Source: Dendrocalamus latiflorus (Eukaryota; Streptophyta; Magnoliopsida; Poales; Poaceae). From it: a DNA stretch of 64,000 nucleotides. The stretch spans positions 29,583,410 to 29,647,409 of the forward strand of contig CM029660.1 in NCBI GenBank assembly GCA_017311315.1, given 5' to 3'. The translations under genes were made by a program, and so were the position numbers. The notes under the pieces are model-generated. The model searched no databases. It saw nothing but the letters and a program-made list of their open reading frames with translations, and was not told where the DNA came from. Below are positions 46,313-57,189 of the stretch, piece by piece; the stretch's first letter is position 1, and every line of letters starts with the position of its first letter.

Positions 46313-47996
46313 GAGTATATTGACAAACCCAGAAAAAGCAAGAAGTTGAGTTTGAGTTTGAAGAATCCAACATGGTCCAAAGAAAGAGATTGAAACTAAT
46401 GACCATGTCGACAGAAGGAACACTAGAGCAACAACTGAAAGAGCAAATTGTTCTCCAAAGCTCTAAACTGTTCCCAAAAGATTTTTTTCTTCTCTATTCT
46501 CCCCCTTTTGGCAATAAACACATCAAGATGCAAAAGAGAGAATATGGTATGTCAATGGATGAATATGGCTGAAGTATGTTTATTTTAAGCATGTAGAACC
46601 ATGAGAATTATCCATAATGACCATACTCAACTACACCAAGCCATAACTCAATAAAAGTCTATGTAGATCATGACAGGATATGTATATCCTAGCTAGAACA
46701 CATAGATGACGATCTGAAATGTAATGCATTTTATGAGCATGTCAAGTCATCAATAAGCAAAGTCTAACTAGAGATATCCAAGGATGATGCAGGCCATGTC
46801 AATTAAGCTAAGCGGAACAACAAAGCTAATATTGAGTCCAAATAGAGTGCTATAAGTTCAAGATTGAAGCATTGGTTAAATACTTGGTTCTTTTTGTAGC
46901 TTAAGCAAATTGAACACATAAAACATTGTCCTTTTAAAGCTCATGGTTGTTTCCAACCCAATTGTTTTTATGTGCTAGATCTCAAGCCTTATGCGACTAC
47001 TCCAAGCAAGAAGCTTAAGAAGATAGTCTAGGTCATCCAAAACTCCCCCTGAGTTCATGCCTAGTGCAATGGCAAGCCGTCTCATGAGAAAGAATTGGTG
47101 AAATCAGTTTTTTCGCACAAAAGAGATCATTTTGCTTTTTAAACATATTGTATTAACTTATGCATCATCAAGAACTAATATAGCTCAAACTAAGGCTCAA
47201 TAGAGATTCAACGCTCAACTTAGCCTACTTGACATGGCATGAATCATAAAAGGATAGCTTAAGAAAGACTAGACTCAAATGCTAGCATGACAAGTTTTAA
47301 TTCAAGTTGAGCAATTTTAATTAACTTATCATGGCAAAATCTAGTCTACACATATGAAGTCATGATAAATCTAGCATATAAGCACAAGTCATGGCAAGGT
47401 GTAAAGCATTATAAACATGTCATAACAGGATAATAATCAAGGCTCAATGTAGTTATATCACAATGCGAAATGCTAAAGAGCAAGAAAATCCAGCTCCTCC
47501 TCAACATAAGATGCAACTTTTAGTTCAAGTTGAGTTAAGTCAATATTAAGCTCCAGAAGCTCCCAAATGAACTCCCCCTGAACCAAAGCAATGAAAACGA
47601 GAAGCAGGCAAGGAAAACCAAACAGGCAGTCCTTAAAGCATAGATAAGATATAGAGACAACTATGGCTCAGACAGACTCTCATCTACCCCAAATGACTAC
47701 AGGACTATTAGCTTGACCGTAAAACACACACACTAGAGAGCAAACACGTACCCTGTCTACCCGAGGGTGGCCCAACCCTCGCTAGAACCTACAAGAAGTG
47801 AGTGAGCTCAATCTAGTGAGATAAGAAACAGCTAATAAGAAGCATCCTGGAAGCACAAGATAAGAGTAAGAAGTCTATACAACTAGACAAGAGAAGCACT
47901 CTAACCTATGCTAGAAGGACTAGTCTATGCGACAGAAATGAGATAGAACCACTACAATCAATATAGTAAAGCAGTAAAGCCCAAAGCTTCCCCTCA
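46313..47996 (-). other. Non-coding stretch between pol and 3' LTR of Copia
   Basis: AT-rich, no long frame on either strand. Some SIRE-type elements carry an env-like ORF here; this one shows none. A poly-pyrimidine ctcccccttttggc (about 46499-46512) resembles an extra polypurine tract on minus. Confidence 0.7.
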
Positions 47997-50900
47997 CTAC
48001 AGTCCATAAGGACAAACCACCCCAAGCTCTCCCCGCAGAGCTGAAAACCTCGAACTATCCAATGGCTTGGTGAAGATGTCAGCCAACTGGTGGTCACTCT
48101 CCACAAACTGGAGCACTATATCACCCTTCTCTACATGGTCTCTAAGGAAGTGAAAGAGAATGTCAATATGCTTGGTCCGAGAATGCTGCACTGGGTTCTT
48201 AGCAATGTTAATAGCAGAAGTGTTATCACAAAAGAGTGGAACACTGTCTATGACTAACCCAAAGTCCCGCAGGGTCGAAGCCATCCAAAGCACTTGGCTA
48301 CAGCAGCTGGCTGCAGCAACGTACTCGGCCTCTGCGGTGGACTGTGCAACACCGGACTGCTTCCTCGAAGATCAAGAAACGAGAGAAGTGCCAATGAATT
48401 GGCAAGTGCCAGAAGTGCTCTTCCTATCGATCCTACAGCCGGCAAAATCTGCATCCGAGAAGGCTCTCAAGGAAACACAGGATGAGGAAGAGTACCAGAT
48501 ACCATAGTCAATGGTAGCTCGAAGGTACCGAAAGATGCGCTTCACCGCCTGGCAGTGAGATATGCAAGGAGAAGCCTGAAAACGAGCACACAGACACACG
48601 GAGAAGTGTATGTCTGGTCTCGAGGCAGTGAGGTAAAGAAGGGAGCCGATCATACTTCTGTACTCTTTCTGATCAACTGGCTCGCCATCCTCATCTGGGT
48701 CAAGATAGGCTGTAGAAGCCATCGGAGTTGACACCGGCTTACCATCACTCATGTCGAAGCGTCTCAGGAGGTCGCGAGTGTACTTACCTTGATGCAAGAA
48801 GGTACCCTCCCGAGTCTGCTTGATTTGGAAGCCAAGGAAAAAGGTCAACTCGTCCATCATGCTCATCTCAAACTCGGTGCTCATGACATCCGAGAACTGT
48901 GAAACCAGAGCATGGGAGGAGCTGCCAAAGATGATGTCATCGACATAGATCTGGACGAGCAGAAAGTCGTTGCCAAGTCTACGGATAAACAAGGTCTTAT
49001 CTACTTTACCCATTTCAAACCCATGACTTAACAAGTAGGACTTAAACCTCTCACACCAAGCTCTGGGAGCATGCTTAAGTCCATACAACGCTTTGGAAAG
49101 CTTGAAGACATGGTTTGGGTATTCGGGGTTTTCGAAACCAGGAGGCTGTCTGACGTAGACTTCTTCCTCAATGACTCCATTAAGGAAGGCACTCTTGACG
49201 TCCATCTGGTAAAGCTTGAAACCCTTAGAAACTGCAAAGGCAAGCAGAATTCTAATGGCCTCAAGTCGAGCTACAGGGGCGAAGGTCTCCTCGAAATCTA
49301 GACCCTCAACCTGTAAGAACCCCTGAGCTACCAGTTTAGCCTTGTTTCGAATAACCACACCATCCTCACTCTGCTTGTTCTTGAACACCCACTTAGTCCC
49401 AATGATATTGTGACCTCGTGGGGGCTCGACAAGCGACCAGACGTTGTTCCTCTCGAAGTTTTCTAGCTCTTCATGCATGGCATTGACCCAAGACTCATCA
49501 GATAAAGCATGAGAAATATCTTTGGGCTCAAAGTAGGCAATGAAAGCAGAATGGAGACAGAATTGAGATAATCCAGATTTTGAGCGAGTAACACGCTCGA
49601 AAAGGTCTCCAATAATCTGCTCGGAAGGATGAGATTTCTGAATATGTCTAGGAGGTCCAGAATGAGATGAAGAAGTGGCCTCTACCTCATGAGCAGCAGA
49701 GGTAGGAACAGAGCCACTTGCTCCAGAAGAAGCGGAAGGCAGAGGCTGATCACCTCGAGGTGCGGTGGAAGACGGCACCTCAAGGGGTGGATGAAGGTCT
49801 GGATCGGGTGGACAACCCTCATCTCCATCATCCTCATCATCCACGAAGATGAGCTCGAACTGCTCTAAAGAGCCTGAGATATCGGGCCTAGTCTCCGGAC
49901 TGGCCTCATCGAAAGTCACCTCACAGGTCTCTACCATTTTACTAGACTCGCAGTTCCAAACCCTATAAGCCCGCGAAGAAGGCGAGTAATCTAGAAAAAT
50001 ATCATCACAAGAACGCGACTCGAACTTGTCTAGGTTCCCGGACTTCAAAATAAAGCACTTGCAACCAAACACACAAAAATGAGAGACGCTGGGCTTTCGC
50101 CCGTATCTCAACTCATAAGAAGTACGGTGCAAGTGTGCCCTAAGAAAGACTCGATTTGAGACATGGCACGCGGTGGCTATAGCCTCAGCCCAAAACTTTC
50201 GTGGTGTAGAGTACTCATCAAGCATCGTCCTGGCCATCTCGACCAAGGTACGGTTCTTCCTCTCCACAACGCCATTTTGTTGTGGGACGTGCGGAGAATA
50301 GAACTGGTGCTCTACACCTGTCTCACCACAGAAACTCTCAAAGTAGGAATTCTTGAACTCCGTGCCATTGTCACTGCGGATCGCTCGTAAGGCACCCGGG
50401 AGCTCAACAGAAAGCCTACTGAAAAGTCCTCAGAAATGTGAAAATATCTCATCTTTCGAGGCTAAGAAAAACACCCAAGAAAACCTAGAATAGTCATCAA
50501 CCACGACAAGAACATACCAGTTCCCTCCGGCTGACTGCACTCGAGCTGGTCCGACTGTGTCCATGTGGAGCAGCTGTCCCGGTGCATCGGTCATGGTCAT
50601 TGTGACCGGAGGGTGAGAAGCGGCAACCATCTTGCCGTGCCAGTATGGAGCACAAACAAGGTCTTTGACCATTTTGAGCTTCGGCAGACCACGAATAAGG
50701 TCGTGGCCGCTAACTCGGGTCAAATGGTCAAATCCGATATGACCAAGTCTCCTATGCCAGAAAGAGAGGTCGCGGGACTCAGAAGCAACTAAACACCTGA
50801 GAGGATCACCAGAAGACTCAGAAAAATCAGCACGAAAGATCCTCCCAAAACGAGAAATCCCGCAAACCAGACTACCCGAAGAATCAAGAATTCTGCAGTT

Positions 50901-51284
50901 GTTTTTCTTGAAGCTCACCTCGAAACCGTCATCGGTAAGCTGAGAAACGGAAAGCAAATTGTACTGCAGCTTAGTAACCAAGGCAACATCCTTAAGAATA
51001 AAAGAAGCATTAATACGCACATTACCTTTGGCGATGACGCGCCCAGACGAAGCGTCTCCGAAGGTGATCGTCTCATCACCTGGAGCGCGGGCTAGGGAGG
51101 AGAACCAACGGGAGTCTCCGGTCATATGACGAGAACAACCGGAGTCTACAAGCCAAACATTTTCCTTCCCTACCCGGCGAACCTGAGTTAACAGGATAGT
51201 AAAGTCTCGGTACTGGGGTAAATCAAAAGTGATTTTGGCACCTAATACTGAACAACACGTCGAGCAGATGAAGTAGTCAAGCAC
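47997..51284 (-). pseudogene. Copia pol: protease end, integrase, RT, RNase H
   Basis: Overlaps gag by 43 bp in another frame. Protease: WLVDSGCSRHMTGD. Integrase: HRRLGHIGFDHLTR zinc region, then LLHMDTVGPARVQSAGGNWY and VERKNRTLVEMARTML. RT: WVFKNKQSEDG, DVKSAFLNGVIEEEVYV, catalytic LVQIYVDDIIFGSS. RNase H: FSDADFAGCRIDRKSTSG and, after a stop, LFCDNTSAINIAKNP and HIDILFHFLRDHV, ending at 47997. Two nonsense codons interrupt it: TGA at 50430-50432 within the integrase core (DEIFSHF then stop) and TGA at 48372-48374 in RNase H (LVS-stop-SSRKQ, where related elements have Trp). Both fit C-to-T type decay. The product would be a cytoplasmic polyprotein for reverse transcription and integration. 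Confidence 0.9.
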
Positions 51285-54112
51285 GACTGACCTCTATCTA
51301 CCCTACGCTCCCTGTGACTCAAAGAAGCAGAAGGTCCGTGAGCAGACCTGAAGCTGTTGCGGGGTCCGACTGCTACGGGAGAGCGAGTCGGAACACCGGC
51401 AACACGCTGATCACGCCGCGGGTAGCTGTCTCGACGGGGAAAACGAGATGTACCCTCAGGACGGCGGAAGACACGACCCGAGGCAGCACGAGGACGAAAA
51501 ACAGAAGACTCAGAGAAACCAAGTCCTTTATGCTGCCCAAACTCCGCAACAGGAGCTAACCTAGACCTTGTGTTGATCTTAGGTGCACTCAGGATCTGGG
51601 GCTGACCCTGAATACCCCTAAGAGACTCAACACGGTCTCTACGCGCGATCTTGGCGTGCCTGAAGCATCTCTCGATCGAGTGCCCATCCTTCTGACAGAA
51701 GGTGCAGTGATACTTCTTCTTTTGAGAAGTAGAAGTAGCACGCTCAAGCTTCGCCTTCTGAGAGGCCAACGCGACAGGTGGACTCACCTTACTGTCAGAG
51801 ATCCTTTGGACAAAACCTGCTGATTTGAATTTGACCTCATCAGATCTGGGCTCGACCTCGGTCATACCTCCTACTATGGGTCTGAGAATAGCAGGTGGAT
51901 GCTTCCTCATATCCTCATAGAAATCATACCCTAGACGCTGATTGAACTTGCAGATCTTGGACTGGTCTAGAATAAGATTAAGCTTCTTCTTGCCTCCTAC
52001 AAACCTCTCGAGAGTGTTCATAAGATACTGACACTCCCGAAAGTGAGAGGTGCAAGAAGAGCAGGGGGAAGAGGGAGCAGAAGAAGAACCAACAGCAGAG
52101 GAAAGAATGGCTTGTGCACGCACAGCCGACTCTGAATGGACAGTCCTACTGCTAGCCGGTTGGTTCACGTCGCTAGGCGTCTCTACCTTACCCTGGGGCT
52201 TCTCCCCCTCCTCAGCAATCACATCACAACAAGATTGTCGCTTCTCTAATAGGTCCTTAGTTAGCTTCGCATATTTTTCTTCCAATGCAATCAAGTCAAT
52301 TTTTAGTTTGTCACAATTTTTGCATGGTGAGCTAACAGGGTCCTTAGAAACATAATTAGCCAATTTCTTATTGTGGTCAATCAATTCTTGAAACTGCTTG
52401 AAAACAGATTCAAGTTCAGCAGTTAATCTAGGATAGTTCGAACATGAAGCAACTGGCTCACATAGCCAAGAATACAACTCAGAAATTTTATGATCTGCCT
52501 TCTTTAGATTCAACTTCAAATTATTGCAATTTTCACATGACTCAGGCAGATCAAGGAGCACAGTATAAGGTCCCCTAGTAGCAATGTCCTTAACCTCACA
52601 TGAGGTGGGAGAAGTAGTCTCATCAGTAGTAAGTAGGGTAACAACCATCCTACTCAACTCTAATTCAGCAAGCAGACTAACATTCTCCATCTTAACACTA
52701 TCAAGCTCGGAGGACACACTGTCATGCGAGGTCCTTAGTTTCTCCATGTCACCCAACAGAGCACAGCATGTATCACAATCATCACGGGAGGGAGCAGATG
52801 TAAGTGAAGTAAGCTCCCGTGATAATCTATCTACTTCCTTCTCTAACTCAGAATACCTAGCCCTAGCTCTAGCATGAAAACCACCTAGCTTAAGAAAAGC
52901 ATGATTGAGCTGGTCGTAGGTGGGGCATAACTCGTCCGAGTCAGAGTACAGCTCGCTGTCGCTCAGTTCACCCTCGAGGGCCATGAAGCACATCTCGGAG
53001 AAGTCGTCGCCGCCATCCTTGGGCTCTTGGTCACCCGTCCCGTCGTCGTCGCTCCATCCCTCCACCACGCTGAGGTCGAGGTCGTCGAAGGCGGTGAGGA
53101 CGCGGTGGAAGAGCTTCTTGGCTTTGCCAAAGTTGCGGAACTTCTTCTTTCCCGGCGTCTGAGCTGGAGTCTTCTTGTTGCGGTTCTTGTCGGTGTAGTC
53201 ATTCTTACTCGAACCGCCGTAGTCGTTCTTGCCCTTCTCCAGCTTGGGGCAGTTTGCCCGAATGTGGTTGGGGCCACCACACTCGAAGCAAATCACGGGT
53301 CCTCCTCTCTTTCTGTCCCTCCTCCCCTTGTAAGCATGGGAGAATCTTCGAGCAAAGAGGGCCAGCTGCTCATCCGCAAGCTGCTCTAACTGATCATCAG
53401 TTATGTCACAGAGAGCAGCAAGGGAGAAACCGCAAGAAGACTCAGAAGAAAGACCAGAAGTCGAACTGGGATCGGTGACTAGAGCCATCGACTGTGACTT
53501 CGACTTACGAGAGACAATGTCAATCTCGTGAGTCTTGAGGCGCGAGTACAGCGCATCAAGAGTCAAAGTCGAGAGGTCCGTGGTGTCCTTGATGGTAGTC
53601 ACCTTCATCTCCCAAACACGAAGATCGAGTGCAGCGAGCATCTGTCGAGCATTATCCGAGTCGGAGTATGTGAGACCGACGGCTCGGAGGTTGCTCAGAA
53701 TCTTGTGAAAATGCGCAAAACACTCATCAAGGGACTCGCTAGCGAGCATTTCAAACTTGTTGTAATCTCGCTTGAACTGGTCCTGTCGCACCGTCTTTAT
53801 TTGGGTGGTGCCCTCATGGTAAGCATCGAGGGTCTCCCAAATATCGAAGGCGGACGAAAGATGAGATATGCGGTCAAACTCGCTACGACTCAGGCCCTGG
53901 ATAATGATGTTGCTTGCCTTAGTGTTTGCCTCAACATCATGCATATTCCCAGCATTGATGTTCTCATCGGCAGGAACAACAAACCGGACCTTGACCTTGC
54001 GCCAGATGGCGTACCATTGAGCCTGGATGTATGTCTCCATTCGGCTTTTCCAGAAGGGGTAATCGATGCCATCGAAAACGGGCGGCTTGGTCGAGTACTT
54101 GTTCGTCACCAT
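51242..54112 (-). CDS. Copia gag polyprotein (SIRE-type), 956 aa
   Basis: Intact frame from ATG 54112, 43 bp inside the PBS. Residues 10-200 form the UBN2-type gag domain (PPVFDGIDYPFWKSRMETYI, IWETLDAYHEGTTQIK). A CCHC zinc knuckle, CFECGGPNHIRANC, lies at residues 275-288, and a second CCHC at about 803-816 (CTFCQKDGHSIERC). The region between (about 370-640) is Leu/Glu-rich with probable coiled coil (AELESVFKQFQELIDHNKK). The C-terminal 130 residues are Arg/Ser-rich. It ends VVQY-TAG at 51242; as I recall, related elements have Trp in QYWVPK here, so the TAG may be a mutation or the usual gag/pol stop. Gag would package element RNA into cytoplasmic particles. Much larger than typical Copia gag, as in SIRE. 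Confidence 0.88.
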   Translation of the reverse strand: MVTNKYSTKPPVFDGIDYPFWKSRMETYIQAQWYAIWRKVKVRFVVPADENINAGNMHDVEANTKASNIIIQGLSRSEFDRISHLSSAFDIWETLDAYHEGTTQIKTVRQDQFKRDYNKFEMLASESLDECFAHFHKILSNLRAVGLTYSDSDNARQMLAALDLRVWEMKVTTIKDTTDLSTLTLDALYSRLKTHEIDIVSRKSKSQSMALVTDPSSTSGLSSESSCGFSLAALCDITDDQLEQLADEQLALFARRFSHAYKGRRDRKRGGPVICFECGGPNHIRANCPKLEKGKNDYGGSSKNDYTDKNRNKKTPAQTPGKKKFRNFGKAKKLFHRVLTAFDDLDLSVVEGWSDDDGTGDQEPKDGGDDFSEMCFMALEGELSDSELYSDSDELCPTYDQLNHAFLKLGGFHARARARYSELEKEVDRLSRELTSLTSAPSRDDCDTCCALLGDMEKLRTSHDSVSSELDSVKMENVSLLAELELSRMVVTLLTTDETTSPTSCEVKDIATRGPYTVLLDLPESCENCNNLKLNLKKADHKISELYSWLCEPVASCSNYPRLTAELESVFKQFQELIDHNKKLANYVSKDPVSSPCKNCDKLKIDLIALEEKYAKLTKDLLEKRQSCCDVIAEEGEKPQGKVETPSDVNQPASSRTVHSESAVRAQAILSSAVGSSSAPSSPCSSCTSHFRECQYLMNTLERFVGGKKKLNLILDQSKICKFNQRLGYDFYEDMRKHPPAILRPIVGGMTEVEPRSDEVKFKSAGFVQRISDSKVSPPVALASQKAKLERATSTSQKKKYHCTFCQKDGHSIERCFRHAKIARRDRVESLRGIQGQPQILSAPKINTRSRLAPVAEFGQHKGLGFSESSVFRPRAASGRVFRRPEGTSRFPRRDSYPRRDQRVAGVPTRSPVAVGPRNSFRSAHGPSASLSHRERRVDRGQSCLTTSSARRVVQY

Positions 54113-54154
54113 GGCTCTTGAGACCGGTTAAGATCTATTGAAAAGAGCTAACCG

Positions 54155-54168
54155 GCTCTGATACCAAT
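54155..54168 (-). promoter_or_regulatory. Primer-binding site (initiator tRNA-Met)
   Basis: Minus strand ATTGGTATCAGAGC directly follows the 5' LTR end CCAACA, complementary to the 3' end of plant initiator tRNA-Met, the usual primer of Copia elements. Confidence 0.9.
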
Positions 54169-56396
54169 TGTTGGACCGAAATGGCGACAGAGGGGGGTGA
54201 ATGTCGATCTTTTTAAAATCGCCCCTGAGTATTCACAAAAATCTCTACTCTCCGATGACTATAAAAGCTATAAATGAGAAGAGATGATTGCTCACTCAAG
54301 CCGAAAACCAGACTGATAAGAGACCGAAAAAGATCAAGAAAAGAGAGACTGCAAAAACTCGCCACGGCAAGAGATTACCCGGAATCAGCTGCCATGGCAA
54401 GCAAATCAACCTCCACGGCTGCCACGGCAGAGAAATTGCATAAATTTGCTGCCAGCCGAGAGGAACAAAAATCAGACTAAACTCGCCACGGCAAGAGATT
54501 ACCCGGAATCAGCTGCCACGGCAAGCAAATCAACCTCCACGGCTGCCACGGCAAACATACAGACTGAAAGTGCTGCCACGGCAGCAGTAAACTGCAGGAA
54601 ACCAAAACCTGCTCTGAACTGAACAATTTCAGCTAGAAACAGTTTCTATTTCAGCAAACCGAAAAACTGAGAATTTGCATGAAAAACTATGAAAATGATG
54701 AAATCTTTCCATCCTTTTCGGCACAGAGCAACTCCAAGACATACTAAATAGTAAGAGGTCTTGGGAGAACAAAGAAATCACACAAAAGACCAAGAATTTC
54801 ATATTTTCACAGAAATCTGAAACTTTACCCGAGCTGGCCAAAAAATTCAAATTACTCCTCACCTTTTGATCATTTGGCAATGAGACTTTGCAGATAGAAT
54901 ATCAATAGCCTCTGGACTCCAGGTTCCAAATTTCAAGCCATTTCATGGAGCAAAAACCAAGATGCGTCAAAACCCTGGAAATGAACACTTACTGAACAAG
55001 GACTACTCAAAACTCAAATAGCTCACTGGTCTTAAGTTCTTCGCTTCTGAGTTTTTGCAGGTATATTAGCAATAACACAAGGACCTCTCAGACCAAAAAT
55101 CAGGCCAAACCATGATGAAAATCAAGGATTACTCCAAACCCTAGAAACAGCCTGACAACTACAGAGAGAGCACAAAAACTTAAATTCCCATCAAACCCTT
55201 GAACCTTTGGTCATGAGATTTTGTAGATAGCTAACCAATAGCCTTAGGAATCTACATGCCAAGTTTCAGGACAGTTCAAGAAGGGAATCGCAGAGGGCAC
55301 CAAAACCCTAGAAATGACAGTGAAGAACAGAGAAACCCCAAAATGCAAATCTGAGATTAAAATGAAGTTTGCTCTTGGGAAACTCGATCAAATGATCTTG
55401 AAGCACTAACCCATCATAGAGCAACCCATTTTGGCTAATCCCAGCAAGCAAGAACTCAAAACTCAAAGAAATCAAAAATCCAACAAAGTGAGTATCGAAG
55501 AACAGAGAGCATGAGCAGAATAAAACTTCAGATTTTCATTGATTGAATCAAGAGGAATACAGAGGAGTCACCATACGCATGGACATTAGAACAAGATGAA
55601 GGATTACATGACTCTCTACTCAATCCTCTCCTCTCCCCGTCTCAATCCCTCAACCATACATGCTTGGAGGAGGAAGAGCTCACTCAGACTCTCACCTAGA
55701 AACCATCGAAGGGGACACAGAGGGAACACACCTCTGCCTCCACCAACAACTCTCAACTACTAAAGCCTAAAGCCAAAACAAACTCTAAAGCCTATTTTGA
55801 CTAAAGGAAACCCTAAAATCCCTTGAAGTGTTCAAGTGGGCATGCAGCCCCTCCAACCTATTTATAGCCCACGGCTAACGGGTCTCCACCCCGTTACGCC
55901 CGCTAAATCCAACGGAGCCCGCTCCCGCTTGTGCAGCCTTGCGAAATTCTCGTTTCGCCCCTCCTGCACCTTCCGAGAAGCTTCCGCGCTCCTTGTCTCG
56001 CACGCCTCGCAACCACCTCGAGTCCACGTCGTCTTCGACACATCCTCGACCGTTCTGACCTCAGCGCCACCTGCGCCTAGTCCGGTCCACCGTGTCTCGC
56101 CACGACTCCACCCGATGTCCTGCAGCCACACAGACAAGAAACACATCAAATAGCACCGCTCGATACATGAAAGCGTAAATGGTATAAACACACCATACTT
56201 ACACACACTGAAGTCTAAACCTGTCAAAATATCAGAATATGCATCCTAACCCGTTTGACCAGGAATGACCAAGTCCGACCGAGCACGTCGCACCATGCAA
56301 CGACTCGACTCCGAACCACTCAAACCAAACTCGACTCTCATAAACTGATGTCAATTACTCATCATACACATGGGATCACCACCACATGGTCTCTCA
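54169..56396 (-). repeat. 5' LTR of the Copia element
   Basis: Same structure as the 3' LTR. It includes the two ctgccacggcaag-containing tandem units (about 54355-54580) and ends next to TATAT. This copy would drive element transcription toward lower coordinates. Confidence 0.95.
55859..55868 (-). promoter_or_regulatory. TATA box in the 5' LTR
   Basis: GCTATAAATA on the minus strand, in identical context in both LTRs. Likely core promoter for the Copia genomic RNA. Confidence 0.65.
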
Positions 56397-56401
56397 TATA
56401 T

Positions 56402-56830
56402 ATTTTTTGTTGCTATCTTGAATCATGAATTTAACTATCGTCATGCATGTTTTGAAGTGCCATGCATAAATTTTCATAATATTTTGAGCTCATTTGATAT
56501 ATTTAAAAATTCAAACGAATACTAAACAAAAAAATTAGGGCATGAAGGCTTGGTCGGCCTAATTACCTGCCACCCCCTTCCTGGACGATAGGCTTGCCTA
56601 CCGTCTGGCCCCTGGGTGGCAGGCTGTCTGTCGTCCAGTGAGGGGGCGGCAGGCGCCTGCCACTGGCGGTAGCGCCGTATGCCACCTCGCGGGCCCTGCC
56701 GTCCGGCCGCCGGACGGCAGAAACGATATTTTTGTCAATATGTCCGATATACTACTATTTTTATAAATATAATATGAAACAGTGCTAAAAGTGGCTTTGG
56801 CTCCCCAATTGTCCACCTGCCCGCAACACA
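56402..56830. repeat. Right arm of the foldback-like repeat
   Basis: Reverse complement of the left arm region 43510-43760 with additional inner sequence, including ctgccgtccggcggccgg-type palindromic GC patches (56600-56720). Interrupted from the left arm only by the Copia element. Confidence 0.6.
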
Positions 56831-57189
56831 ACATTACGCATGAGCAGTTAATGGGCATTGGAGCCGATCATAGGACATATGGTTCACATTGTCACAAGGG
56901 TGGACTGTCAACTCAGTCACAGTCCACAGTGCAGTAGTAGGCCACAAGGATAGAACTTCTGTTCTTCACGATGCAATTTTCCTTCTGCATTAGCATTGCA
57001 ATCTACAGAAAAATGTCTTCAAAAACGAAATCTACAGAAAGTATAAACACGTGTCACTGCAATCTTAAGATGCCAAATTTTTTTTTTTGGTTTTTGTGTT
57101 GTCCTGTACAAGGTTTGAGGAACAGCTCGCCAAACACCATGAGAAAAGGGCACACAATCCACACGAGGTCGGAAAGGTTTCACTAGCAA
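56831..57189. other. 3' flank of the glutaredoxin-family gene
   Basis: AT-richer sequence downstream (in minus sense) of the stop codon; probably contains the 3' untranslated region. A poly-T run occurs at about 57078-57090. No poly(A) signal was identified with confidence. Confidence 0.4.

Larger units (their letters stand above)
44070..56396 (-). mobile_element. Full-length SIRE/Maximus-type Ty1-copia element, TSD TATAT
   Basis: Two LTRs (44070-46298 and 54169-56396; 2229 and 2228 bp) are in the same orientation, flanked by TATAT (44065-44069 and 56397-56401). On the minus strand the order is 5' LTR (right), PBS complementary to initiator tRNA-Met, gag, pol (protease-integrase-RT-RNase H), a 1.7-kb non-coding stretch, polypurine tract and 3' LTR. 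That pol order and the large gag with zinc knuckles fit the SIRE/Maximus lineage. By eye the LTRs differ at about 28 substitutions and one 1-bp indel (about 1.3%), pointing to a recent insertion. The pol carries nonsense codons. Confidence 0.95.

Noticed and set aside
46313..47996. Env-like ORF downstream of Copia pol
   Set aside because: Expected in some SIRE-type elements but no frame above about 75 codons with membrane segments is seen.
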